Origin: Kaistia defluvii
GTDB taxonomy: Bacteria > Pseudomonadota > Alphaproteobacteria > Rhizobiales > Kaistiaceae
Length of the DNA stretch: 64,000 bases
Assembly: GCF_040548815.1 (NCBI RefSeq)
Contig: NZ_JBEPSM010000005.1
Span: 35,373-99,372, forward strand
Direction of reading: 5' to 3'
Numbering within the stretch: position 1 is the stretch's first letter; every line of letters begins with the position of its first letter. The translations under genes were made by a program, and so were the position numbers. Shown here in pieces: positions 35,830 to 43,624 of this stretch. The notes beneath the pieces are model-generated. The model did no database searches. It was not told the origin of the DNA and was given only the letters and a program-made list of their open reading frames with translations.

Positions 35830-36791
35830 GCTGGAGCGCAACGGGAGCCGCGTGCCGCGCCGACACGGCGCGGCTACGGCGACAGAAACTCGATGGAGGC
35901 TTCCTCAGCGTTCGCGCCGAGCGAACCGGACACCAAGCGGGCGCTCTTGAGTTCTGGGACCATTCTCCTTGCCCCCGTCGCGGGCATGATTTGTTCGGTG
36001 CGGCTGACACCAACCTTGTCCTGGCGCAGGCCGGGCCGGGCGAACCGTCGCGCAAGGAGGCCCGCATAGGCGCACTGCCGTTTGCCCGATTCAAACCAAC
36101 CTTCTTTGCGCAAATTTGCCGAGTCTCAGGTCGCCTTGGCGCTGTCTAGCGGAAGACCGGGATAGGCGGTGGTCGTACCGTTGTAAGGGGAGGTCCGGGA
36201 TGGCTGCGTGGGGCGGAACTTCTGTGGCCACCGTGAGAGACCGGGAATCTGAAGCAAACGGCTTATCTGCCGCCTGAAAGGCCAAGCTTCCGCTGCTGTC
36301 CGGCTTTGCCTATGCGCCAGCGGGCACCGCGGGTCGAGCGGCCCGGTGAGGTGCTGGACTAGCGGTGCCGGGCGCTTGGGAAGCCGAGCTGAGGGCTTTG
36401 CTCGCTCTGGCTAGAGCCGGTTGTTGTCGCAGGCTCGCATGAGGCGGTCGCGGATCGGGAGCCTGCTGCCTTCCATACGTGTCGAGCCGGTCGCCGGGGC
36501 GCTGGCGACGGCGTTGCAAACCTTGCCGCCGCCGGACGCAATAGGCCGCCTAGAGCAGCACGCCGTGCGAGTGCCTCGTCTACCGAAGCTGGGCCGATGT
36601 GTTCCCACGGCAGGAATTTCTATTCGAATCTGGATCCGCCCGGCACATGGCCGGGACGAAACTCGCGCCGCTTGATCTCGACGACTTCAGCGGGTGTTGC
36701 CGGCAATCCGTGGGATACGCCGCCGCGCGTGAAATCTGGGCGCCGGGATGCGCTGCGGGCTGGTCACCCCGACCGCAGCGCATTCTCGCTA
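35830..36791. other. Degenerate stretch, no intact gene
   Basis: About 960 bp with no convincing complete gene. The only recognisable content is an IS30 transposase relic at 36391-36540. The rest looks like decayed mobile DNA, with many short frames on both strands and no codon bias. Confidence 0.5.
36391..36540 (+). pseudogene. IS30-type transposase relic
   Basis: The translated sequence GFARSG, a stop codon (TAG), then RMRRSRIGSLLPSIRVEPVA and GALATALQTLPP aligns with the DDE region of the intact transposase at 14468-15475 (AFARYGQ, RMSRVLIGSPLPSKRAEPVA, GALTAALQTLPP). Only about 50 codons remain and one is a stop. It is an older and different copy from the intact element. Confidence 0.8.
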
Positions 36792-37064
36792 TCAGTCGAT
36801 ATCGATGTCCCGCCGACGGGCGGGATGCGGATTATAGGCACCAATGCCTTTGGGGCCCTCGTAGGTGACGCCGATGCGCTGACCTGGAAGAATACCGTAG
36901 AGAACCGTCGCATTATCGAAGGTAAATGAGTGGCCAGACTGCAGAGACAGGGTGCCGTTACTCGTATTGACGGATTCCACGATTCCGACGATCTCTTCGG
37001 CAGCAACAGAAAGATTCGCACTTGCCAGAAATGCGACAGTGGAAATAAGGGCGATGGCCTTCAT
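36792..37064 (-). CDS. DUF1344-family small secreted protein
   Basis: The product has 90 residues with a signal peptide (ALISTVAFLASANLSVAAEE), then a small beta domain: VGIVESVNTSNGTLSLQSG, TFDNATVLYGILPGQRIGVTYEG. This is the pattern of DUF1344, a family of small periplasmic proteins common in Rhizobiales. The C-terminus is basic (PARRRDIDID). The role is unknown. Confidence 0.75.
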   Translation of the reverse strand: MKAIALISTVAFLASANLSVAAEEIVGIVESVNTSNGTLSLQSGHSFTFDNATVLYGILPGQRIGVTYEGPKGIGAYNPHPARRRDIDID

Positions 37065-37405
37065 AATTTTTCCAATCTATTGAGGTTGATTTCTATCGAT
37101 CATGTTATTCATGTTCGATGAGGCAATGATGATCTGAATCAAAAGTTCAGTATACTGATCTATGTCTTTCGAGAGACGGAGCTGAGTAGCGCCCGGTCGA
37201 TACTTTGGTTTACCCTCGGCTGTGTCGCCGGGTCCGCTTGAGATCAACGCCTACGAGGGCTGTTGCTTCGCGCTTTCATCTCGCCAGCTTGATGACCCTG
37301 AAAGAGGAACAATTTGGTCGGCAAAGGTGAGCGTCGAATCATCTGTGCGCCGGGTGACGATGGAACTGGCCCGGTTCGACGCGTCAGCGCGGAGTGAGTG
37401 TGGGA
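37065..37405. other. Gap without a gene
   Basis: About 340 bp, AT-rich at the left, between the DUF1344 gene and the SDR gene stop. It must hold the DUF1344 promoter. Nothing else was recognised. Confidence 0.4.
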
Positions 37406-38197
37406 TCAGGCTGAAGCGATGTAGCGGGCGCCGGGTTTGGAATGAGCGAAATCGGCGGCTAGCCGCCGCCGTTGCGACTGAAATTCATCCCAGAGCGCGC
37501 CATCCTGCAGGGAGGGGATGGTGACCAATTCGCCCCGGTCGAAGCCGACAAGGGCGGCATCGACCATCTGTTCGGGGCTCATGGCTCGCGCGCTGCGGCC
37601 ATAGTCGCCGTTGCCGGCGATGTCCCAGAATTCGGTCGCGGTCCCACCCGGCAGAACCGCCTGCACGCGGATCCCCTTCGCTCCCAGTTCGTGCTGCAGG
37701 GACTGGGAAAAGGCCAGAACGAAGGCCTTTGTGCCACCGTAGACGCCATTGAGAATCTCGGGAGCGACGGCCGCGATCGACGAAATGTTGATGATCGCGC
37801 CTTTGCCCCGTCCAACGAAGCCGGGCACAGCGGCGTTGGTTAGGCGCATCAAGGCCGTGACATTGAGATCAACCATCCGTTCCATTCGGTCGATATCAGA
37901 CTCCATCAGCGGGGCGACGGCGCCGAAGCCGGCATTGTTGACCAGGAGCGTGAGCGCGGGATCACTTCGGATAAGACCTTCAACGCGGTGCAGGCTCGCG
38001 GCGTCCGTAAGATCCGCGGTGACGACGCGAACCAGCCGACCGGTCTCGTTCGTGATGCGCTTGGCTGCGACTTCGAGGCGGTCGGTGTTGCGCGCGACGA
38101 GCGTGAGGTCGAACCCCCTTCGTGCGAGCCGATCGGCGTAAACAGCGCCGATCCCGCTGGAGGCGCCGGTGACAAGCGCAGTTCCCTGGTTGGACAT
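37406..38197 (-). CDS. Short-chain dehydrogenase/reductase (classical SDR)
   Basis: The product has 263 residues. The cofactor motif is TGASSGIGAVYADRLARRGF, NNAGFGAVAP follows, and the catalytic residues are Ser140, Tyr153 and Lys157 (ISSIAAVAPEILNGVYGGTK). It resembles the DltE/YdfG-like SDRs that reduce ketones or aldehydes with NADPH. It is divergent from the nitrile-hydratase operon across 334 bp. Confidence 0.92.
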   Translation of the reverse strand: MSNQGTALVTGASSGIGAVYADRLARRGFDLTLVARNTDRLEVAAKRITNETGRLVRVVTADLTDAASLHRVEGLIRSDPALTLLVNNAGFGAVAPLMESDIDRMERMVDLNVTALMRLTNAAVPGFVGRGKGAIINISSIAAVAPEILNGVYGGTKAFVLAFSQSLQHELGAKGIRVQAVLPGGTATEFWDIAGNGDYGRSARAMSPEQMVDAALVGFDRGELVTIPSLQDGALWDEFQSQRRRLAADFAHSKPGARYIASA

Positions 38198-38531
38198 AGC
38201 AGTCTTCCTTTTTTGAGGGTGGGATGGCCTCAGTGGGCCATCGCCACACTCATCATCCGTCGCTCCCCTGGTCGAGCCGTCCTTCGGTATTGCCCTTCCC
38301 AGACGGATGGCGGGTGTGGAGCGTGCCTCGCAGGCTCATCGCGTGTGTTCGGAGGGGCATTTTCCGGATGCCAATCCGGCGCCCCTACCAAGGTCTGCTG
38401 TCGTCGATAACAGCGTTCACTGGGCATGCGCGACGGCGGATCGCAGACTCGGTCGGGTAGCTGCAAGCTCGACCCTGACGCCGCTTGCACCGGGAGCTTG
38501 AACCGCGATCAGGGACTTTAGGAGAACAGAA

Positions 38532-38861
38532 ATGCTGTTACCCGCACTGGAACGGCTTGTTCCGGCCGTTGGCGATCATCCCTCATTCGAGGTCGGAGAG
38601 GAGGTACGCGTACTCGATCGAAATCCGATCGGCCATTACCGCGTGCCGACCTATCTCCGGGGTGCCCAGGCGACCGTCGTGCGCATTATCCGGCCTGCCA
38701 TGATCGACAACGAGCAGGAGGGATATGGGCGCAATGCAGGTGACCGCCGCCACTACTACCGCATAGCTGTCCCGCTCGTGCGCCTTTGGCCTCAATACGT
38801 CGGCTCCCCCAGCGATGAACTGCGGATTGAGGTTTTCGAAACCTGGTTGGAGCGTCTGTAA
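38532..38861 (+). CDS. Nitrile hydratase beta chain, C-terminal-domain subunit
   Basis: This 109-residue protein corresponds to the C-terminal half of nitrile hydratase beta chains. It shows FEVGEEVRVLDRNP, then the signature GHYRVPTYLRGAQATVVRI, a Tyr-rich strand (HYYRIAVPLVRLWPQYVG) and the end DELRIEVFETWLERL. A TAGGAG site lies 6 bases before the ATG. In most nitrile hydratases this domain is fused to an N-terminal half, which here is encoded separately at 39532. The domain cradles the alpha-chain metal site. The gene ends in a one-base overlap with the alpha gene. Confidence 0.88.
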   Translation: MLLPALERLVPAVGDHPSFEVGEEVRVLDRNPIGHYRVPTYLRGAQATVVRIIRPAMIDNEQEGYGRNAGDRRHYYRIAVPLVRLWPQYVGSPSDELRIEVFETWLERL

Positions 38862-39535
38862 TGTCTGAGCCCCATGACCACGACCATGGCCACGACCATG
38901 ATCACTCCCACGACGATCATTCTCATGAAGCCCTCGATGCAGGGTCGGTACCGGGATACTACGAGGTGATGGAGACGGCGATGCGGGAACTCCTGATCGC
39001 CAAGGGCATCATTTCTGCCAACGATATCCGTCACCAGATCGAGGTACTGGATTCCCGCACCCCGGCACTGGGCGCGGCGGTGGTTGCAAGGGCCTGGAGC
39101 GATGCTTCGTTCCGCGCGCGACTTCTTGCCGACGGTCGTGCCGGATGTGAGGAACTCGGCATCAGCTTCTATGATGATACGCAGTTGATCGTGCTGGAGA
39201 ACACCCATCAGGTCCATAACCTGATCGTCTGCACGCTCTGCTCCTGCTATCCGCGTCCTGTCCTCGGCCTGCCGCCGGATTGGTACAAGCTCAAACCCTA
39301 TCGGGCCCGAGCGGTGAGCGAGCCGCGCCTCGTCCTGTCCGAGTTCGGTACGTTCATCCCCGACGACGTCGAGATCAGGGTCAGCGACTCCACTGCCGTA
39401 ATCCGGTACCTCGTCCTGCCGATGCGCCCGCCAGGCACGGATGGTTGGTCGGAGGAGCAACTCGCCGCGATTGTCACGCGCGACGCCATGATCGGTGTCA
39501 TCCCCGTCACCCTGCCCGTGGAGAGCCTTCGATGA
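38861..39535 (+). CDS. nthA: Nitrile hydratase alpha chain, cobalt type, His-rich N-terminus
   Basis: This is the metal-bearing chain, 224 residues long. The claw motif is VCTLCSC with Cys124, Cys127 and Cys129; Thr125 instead of Ser marks the cobalt class, also seen in thiocyanate hydrolase. It is followed by YPRPVLGLPPDWYK and YRARAVSEPRLVLSEFG. The first 23 residues are a His/Asp tract (HDHDHGHDHDHSHDDHSH), absent from typical alpha chains and probably metal-binding. No separate activator (P14K) gene adjoins it. It is coupled to both neighbours. Confidence 0.93.
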   Translation: MSEPHDHDHGHDHDHSHDDHSHEALDAGSVPGYYEVMETAMRELLIAKGIISANDIRHQIEVLDSRTPALGAAVVARAWSDASFRARLLADGRAGCEELGISFYDDTQLIVLENTHQVHNLIVCTLCSCYPRPVLGLPPDWYKLKPYRARAVSEPRLVLSEFGTFIPDDVEIRVSDSTAVIRYLVLPMRPPGTDGWSEEQLAAIVTRDAMIGVIPVTLPVESLR

Positions 39536-39873
39536 GCACCGAGGATTTTGTAAGTCGACTTCCCAACGATATCGGCGGCTTCGAGGCTGGTTCCGTCCTG
39601 CGGGTCGAGCATGCGCTCGAACCCTGGGAGAAGCGCTGCCATGCACTCGCCGACGTGCTGGACTTCAGGAAGATCATCAACACCGAGGAGAAGCGCAAGG
39701 GCGTCGAGGCGCTCGGCGAAGCCTTGATCGGCAAGCTCCCATACTACGAGCGGTGGATCGTCGCCTTCGCCAATATCGCTTTCACCAAGGGAATCCTGAC
39801 ACCGACAGAGCTTGCCGAGAAAATGGCCGAAGTCGAGGCCCGGCACCCTGCAAGTCGGGGCGCAGCAAGTTGA
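39532..39873 (+). CDS. Nitrile hydratase beta chain, N-terminal-domain subunit
   Basis: This 113-residue protein starts at an ATGA overlap with the alpha gene. It resembles the helical N-terminal half of nitrile hydratase beta chains: FEAGSVLRVEHALEPWEKRC, then LPYYERWIVAFANIAFTKGIL and TPTELAEKMAEVEARHP, which parallel the YYExW and KGxLTxxEL features of the family. With the 109-residue protein at 38532 it would rebuild a full beta chain, as in the three-subunit thiocyanate hydrolase and toyocamycin nitrile hydratase. Its stop overlaps the channel gene start. Confidence 0.85.
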   Translation: MSTEDFVSRLPNDIGGFEAGSVLRVEHALEPWEKRCHALADVLDFRKIINTEEKRKGVEALGEALIGKLPYYERWIVAFANIAFTKGILTPTELAEKMAEVEARHPASRGAAS

Positions 39874-40574
39874 GTGCCCAGGCGACTTGCTTCCAAGAAG
39901 CGGACCCGAGCGTGGCTCTCCATCGGAGAGCCACTGCGGAGGGGGTGGGCACGCTGCTGCTTGTCCTGGCAGCCAGCGCCGGCGGCATCGCCGCCCAGAA
40001 AAGCTACGGCGTCGAGCCCGGTCTGGTGCGGCTTACTCTGGCGTTGGTGCTCGCGGGGGCGCTGGTCTCTTTGATCGTGGCGTTCGGGCATGTGTCGGGC
40101 GGCCACTTCAATCCCCTTATCACGGCACTTCAGTGGCTTGCCCGCGAACGTTCCGGAACCTGCGCACTTGCCTATGTGCTCGCCCAACTGGGGGGCGGCC
40201 TAGCCGGCGGCGCGATCGGAGCCTGGCTCTGGCACGCGACGTCGAAACCGGTGGCCGGATTGCGCTGGGAAGGATTTGCCAGCGAGACGGTAGCGAGCGC
40301 GGGCCTCATGCTGGTCGTCTTCGGCTGCATGCGCGGCAGTCGAACGGAAACCGGGCCGTTTGCCGTCGGCGCCTGGCTTTTGGCGGCGATTTTGGCGACG
40401 CCGACCACTTCCTATGCCAATCCTGCGGTCGTGCTCGGCGCGCTGGTATCCGCCGGCCCCGTATCGCTCGGTCTGTCATCTGCCCTGCCATTTATCCTGG
40501 CCCAGATGCTCGGCGCACTTGGTGCGTTTGCGCTGGTCGCCGTGATCTTTCCCAAGGCGCCCCGCCGAACCTGA
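39870..40574 (+). CDS. MIP/aquaporin-family channel
   Basis: The product has 234 residues from a TTG overlapping the previous stop (TTGA); a GTG at 39912 is possible. Six TM segments and two half-helices are visible. The first signature is SGGHFNPLITAL (Asn81-Pro-Leu instead of NPA). The second is SYANPAVVLGALV (Asn184-Pro-Ala), without the usual Arg after NPA. This resembles the AqpS-like subgroup of rhizobial channels that pass small neutral solutes. Coupling to nitrile hydratase suggests uptake of a nitrile or release of an amide, which is inferred. Confidence 0.88.
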   Translation: MSAQATCFQEADPSVALHRRATAEGVGTLLLVLAASAGGIAAQKSYGVEPGLVRLTLALVLAGALVSLIVAFGHVSGGHFNPLITALQWLARERSGTCALAYVLAQLGGGLAGGAIGAWLWHATSKPVAGLRWEGFASETVASAGLMLVVFGCMRGSRTETGPFAVGAWLLAAILATPTTSYANPAVVLGALVSAGPVSLGLSSALPFILAQMLGALGAFALVAVIFPKAPRRT

Positions 40575-40723
40575 TTGCGTCCGCGCCCGCCGACAAACCT
40601 GCATGTCCTGGTTTCGTAAACGCGCAACGCGGTCGACGCGTCGGCTTTCGGCTGATCGCGTCGCTGCTTTCCAACCCTCGTCCGCGCCATTCCGGCCCGG
40701 AACCTTCTAGGAGCACACGAGAA

Positions 40724-41071
40724 ATGCATATGATCGATTGGAATGGCTATCGTCAGCAGGTACTGGCAGGAGTAGGTGGGCTCGGCAAGATTACGCCTGA
40801 CACCACGCGCGGCTACGCGATGCTCGGCGGCGCCGGTGCAAAGACAGGCCATCTCGACGCCAAGACGCGCGAACTCATAGCGCTCGCCTGTGCCGTCACC
40901 CTACGCTGTGACGGCTGCATAACAGTCCATATCAAGGCGGCCATCGGCTACGGCGCGACCAAAGAGGAAATTGCCGAGGCGCTGGGCGTCGCCATCAGCC
41001 TGAACGCCGGCGCAGCTCTTGTCTATTCGACCCGTGCAATGGACGCATTCGACGCGCTCGACGAGGCGTGA
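40724..41071 (+). CDS. Carboxymuconolactone-decarboxylase/AhpD-like protein
   Basis: The product has 115 residues from an ATG with TAGGAG upstream. The active CxxC is CDGCITVHIKAAIGYGATKE, with the conserved downstream His and the EEIAEALGVAISLNAG segment. The family includes AhpD-type thiol reductases and decarboxylases. It lies 149 bases after the channel gene and may share its operon. An antioxidant role protecting the sulfenated metal site is possible but speculative. Confidence 0.9.
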   Translation: MHMIDWNGYRQQVLAGVGGLGKITPDTTRGYAMLGGAGAKTGHLDAKTRELIALACAVTLRCDGCITVHIKAAIGYGATKEEIAEALGVAISLNAGAALVYSTRAMDAFDALDEA

Positions 41072-41611
41072 ACCGTCCGGCGCCGTGACTCCAAGAACGT
41101 CGTCCTTGATCAAAGGGGGCACGTCGCCCTTATAAGTTCAGCCCGGAATTCAGCGCCGCTTGGCTGCCGCGTACGCGGTGCCCTTCCGGTGGCGCACGCA
41201 TCGACGCGATCACCTCGTGCCGATGCGGTTCCTTGCGCGGCGCGGGATCTTCTCCCAAAGCTGGAGCCAGCGCACAAGGCCTCGGCCCTTTGGATCTCCA
41301 CTTCCGGGTTGGCATTGTGCCGTGTCCCGGCGCCCCGATCCACAGCATAGCTCCCCTGCCAGTCGCTTTCACTCGCGCCCTCATCACCAGCGCTGCCCGG
41401 CTTCCCAGCGGACCTGTTTCCGTCATCGCCGGATTGAGCCGCGAGCAGGCCGCAATTGGCTCAACCCGGCCGATTTTTCGGGGAGCCCCCTACCTTCGTG
41501 TGGGGGGCAGCCGCACCCCGTATGATGGTGGAGCCCCCCTCAAAACACGACACTCGCATGGTCTTCGCCGGCATGCGCTGGCATCCCCAGGCACTAGCAA
41601 AGGAACGCTGG
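41072..41611. other. Gap without a gene
   Basis: About 540 bp between the CMD gene and the first alpha/beta hydrolase. Short frames exist on both strands but none shows a recognisable protein or a ribosome-binding site. It probably holds the hydrolase promoter. Confidence 0.4.
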
Positions 41612-42484
41612 ATGGACAGTCCTCACAAGTTGATCGACACGATCCATGGAAGGTTAGCCTATCGCGATGACGGTAGAGGGGGGGAGCTTCCCCTCGTGAT
41701 ATTGCAGCGGTTTCGCGGAACAATGGACGACTGGGATCCGGCTTTCCTCACGCCGCTCGGCGCGCACCGCCGCATCATCCGGCTCGACAATGCCGGCATC
41801 GGAGGATCGGGCGGCAGAGTGCCGGATACCCTCGATGGGATGGCTGAGGTCGTGCTCGCGTTCCTCGATGCTTTGGGGCTTGAGCAGGTTGACCTGCTGG
41901 GCTGGTCGCTCGGCGGCTTCGTGGCACAGCATGTCGCGCTAGCCGCGCCGCACCGGATCCGACGCCTTGTGATCGCAGGGTCTGGTCCCGGGGGCGTAAG
42001 CGAGGGTCCTCAGCCGGATCCGCGTGTTAGGGACGTGATGGCTCACGCGGAGAACGGAGACGAAGACTTTCTGTTCCTGTTCTTCGCCCCCAGCGCCGCC
42101 AGCAGGGCAGCCGGCATCGCTTCACTCGAGCGTCTCGCGGCCGTCCCGGATCGCGTCCCAAAAGTGTCTTCAATCGGCTTTACCGGCCAATTGAGGGCGA
42201 TCGGTGCCTCGAAAGAGGTTCGCAGCCGGCTTGGGGAACTCTCGATGCCGATCCTGGTCGCCAATGGCATCCAGGATGTCATGATCCCCGCCTACCGCTC
42301 CTATGTCATCGCGCAGGAAGCGCCGAACGCGAAGCTCGTTCTGTACCCGAACTCCGGTCACGGCTTCCTGTTTCAATACCCGGATGATTTTGCCGGAGAA
42401 GTGAACCGCTTTCTCGATCAGCCGGAACGGTCGCTGGCAGCCTTTGCCAACTCACCACTCCCCGCAGAAGGACGTTCAAGATGA
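41612..42484 (+). CDS. Alpha/beta hydrolase
   Basis: The product has 290 residues from the ATG at 41612 (AAGGAA upstream). The nucleophile elbow is GWSLGG with Ser99, the likely acid lies in NGIQDVMIP, and the His in [11 protein letters not shown]. It resembles the haloalkane/haloperoxidase-like branch ([17 protein letters not shown]). The substrate is unknown. It overlaps the next hydrolase gene by four bases (ATGA), so the two enzymes are made together. Confidence 0.88.
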   Translation: MDSPHKLIDTIHGRLAYRDDGRGGELPLVILQRFRGTMDDWDPAFLTPLGAHRRIIRLDNAGIGGSGGRVPDTLDGMAEVVLAFLDALGLEQVDLLGWSLGGFVAQHVALAAPHRIRRLVIAGSGPGGVSEGPQPDPRVRDVMAHAENGDEDFLFLFFAPSAASRAAGIASLERLAAVPDRVPKVSSIGFTGQLRAIGASKEVRSRLGELSMPILVANGIQDVMIPAYRSYVIAQEAPNAKLVLYPNSGHGFLFQYPDDFAGEVNRFLDQPERSLAAFANSPLPAEGRSR

Positions 42485-43461
42485 TTTCCGATTTGAATGG
42501 GCGGGGCCTCGACATGACGCGCCGCGACATGATGGCAGGTCTGCTCGCCGCCAGCGCCAGTGCGGCCGCTTTTCCTAGCCTCGCCTCTGCATCGACACTC
42601 ACCAAAACACATCAGGACGGAGAGAATACCATGACCTTTTTCAAGACCAAGTCTGGCATCGAGCTCTTCTACAAGGACTGGGGTCCCAAAGAAGCGCAGC
42701 CGATCGTGTTCCATCACGGCTGGCCGCTTTCGGCGGACGATTGGGATAACCAGATGCTGTATTTTCTCGACAAGGGCTTTCGGGTCATCGCCCATGACCG
42801 ACGCGGCCACGGGCGCTCCACCCAGACGGATAGCGGCAACGACATGGACCATTATGCGTCCGATGTCGCCGAACTGACCGACGCACTCGACCTCAAGAAC
42901 GCCATCCATATCGGACACTCGACGGGCGGCGGCGAAGCCGCGCGCTATGTCGCGCGCGCGAAGCCCGGGCGCGTGGCCAAGGCGGTGCTCGTAAGCGCCA
43001 TTCCCCCGATCATGGTCAAAACCACCGCCAACCCTGGAGGCACGCCGATCGAGGTGTTCGACGGCTATCGCGCCGCACTGGCTGCCAATCGGGCTCAGTT
43101 GTGGCTGGATATCGCGAGCGGCCCATTCTACGGCTTCAACCGTCCCGGGGCGAAGGTTCTGCCGGGGACCATCCAGAATTGGTGGCGTCAGGGCATGATC
43201 GGTGGGGCCAAGGCCCACTACGACTGCATCAAGGCGTTTTCGGAAACCGATCAGACCGAAGATCTCAAGCAGATCAAGGTGCCGACGCTTGTCCTGCATG
43301 GCGATGATGATCAGATCGTCCCGATCGCGGACGCAGCACTGTTGTCGGTGAAACTGCTGAAAAATGGTGAGCTTAAGGTCTACAAGGGCTTTCCGCATGG
43401 AATGCTGACAACCCATGCCGACGTCCTGAACCCTGACATCCTGGCCTTTATCAAGGCCTGA
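42481..43461 (+). CDS. Non-heme chloroperoxidase-like alpha/beta hydrolase, exported
   Basis: The product has 326 residues. From Met51 on it matches cofactor-free haloperoxidases/esterases: [33 protein letters not shown], nucleophile GHSTGGGE (Ser147), acid DDDQIVP and FPHGML for the His. The first 50 residues add a twin-arginine-like leader ([19 protein letters not shown]), so this copy is probably exported, unlike most relatives. The start overlaps the previous hydrolase. A terminator follows at 43471. Confidence 0.9.
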   Translation: MISDLNGRGLDMTRRDMMAGLLAASASAAAFPSLASASTLTKTHQDGENTMTFFKTKSGIELFYKDWGPKEAQPIVFHHGWPLSADDWDNQMLYFLDKGFRVIAHDRRGHGRSTQTDSGNDMDHYASDVAELTDALDLKNAIHIGHSTGGGEAARYVARAKPGRVAKAVLVSAIPPIMVKTTANPGGTPIEVFDGYRAALAANRAQLWLDIASGPFYGFNRPGAKVLPGTIQNWWRQGMIGGAKAHYDCIKAFSETDQTEDLKQIKVPTLVLHGDDDQIVPIADAALLSVKLLKNGELKVYKGFPHGMLTTHADVLNPDILAFIKA

Positions 43462-43470
43462 CGCAGAACA

Positions 43471-43499
43471 AGGGAACGGCGGCCTGACGCCGTTCCCTT
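43471..43499 (+). terminator. Terminator of the hydrolase pair
   Basis: A stem AGGGAACGGCG / CGCCGTTCCCT with a six-base loop, followed by TCAC, lies 10 bases after the stop codon. The T tract is short. Confidence 0.7.
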
Positions 43500-43624
43500 C
43501 ACACAGGATCGGGCAAAAAGCCTGTAGCGTCGCATAGAACAGAGAGTGCTGGCCGTTTTGACCCCGCCGGCCTACTTTGGCTCGGCAAGGTAGTACATGA
43601 CTGTACGCAATCGGGGCCGCACAC

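Noticed and set aside
38532..39873. Naming the operon thiocyanate hydrolase outright
   Set aside because: The three-chain layout and Thr in the Cys claw fit it, but the same features occur in cobalt nitrile hydratases. Sequence inspection alone does not decide the substrate.
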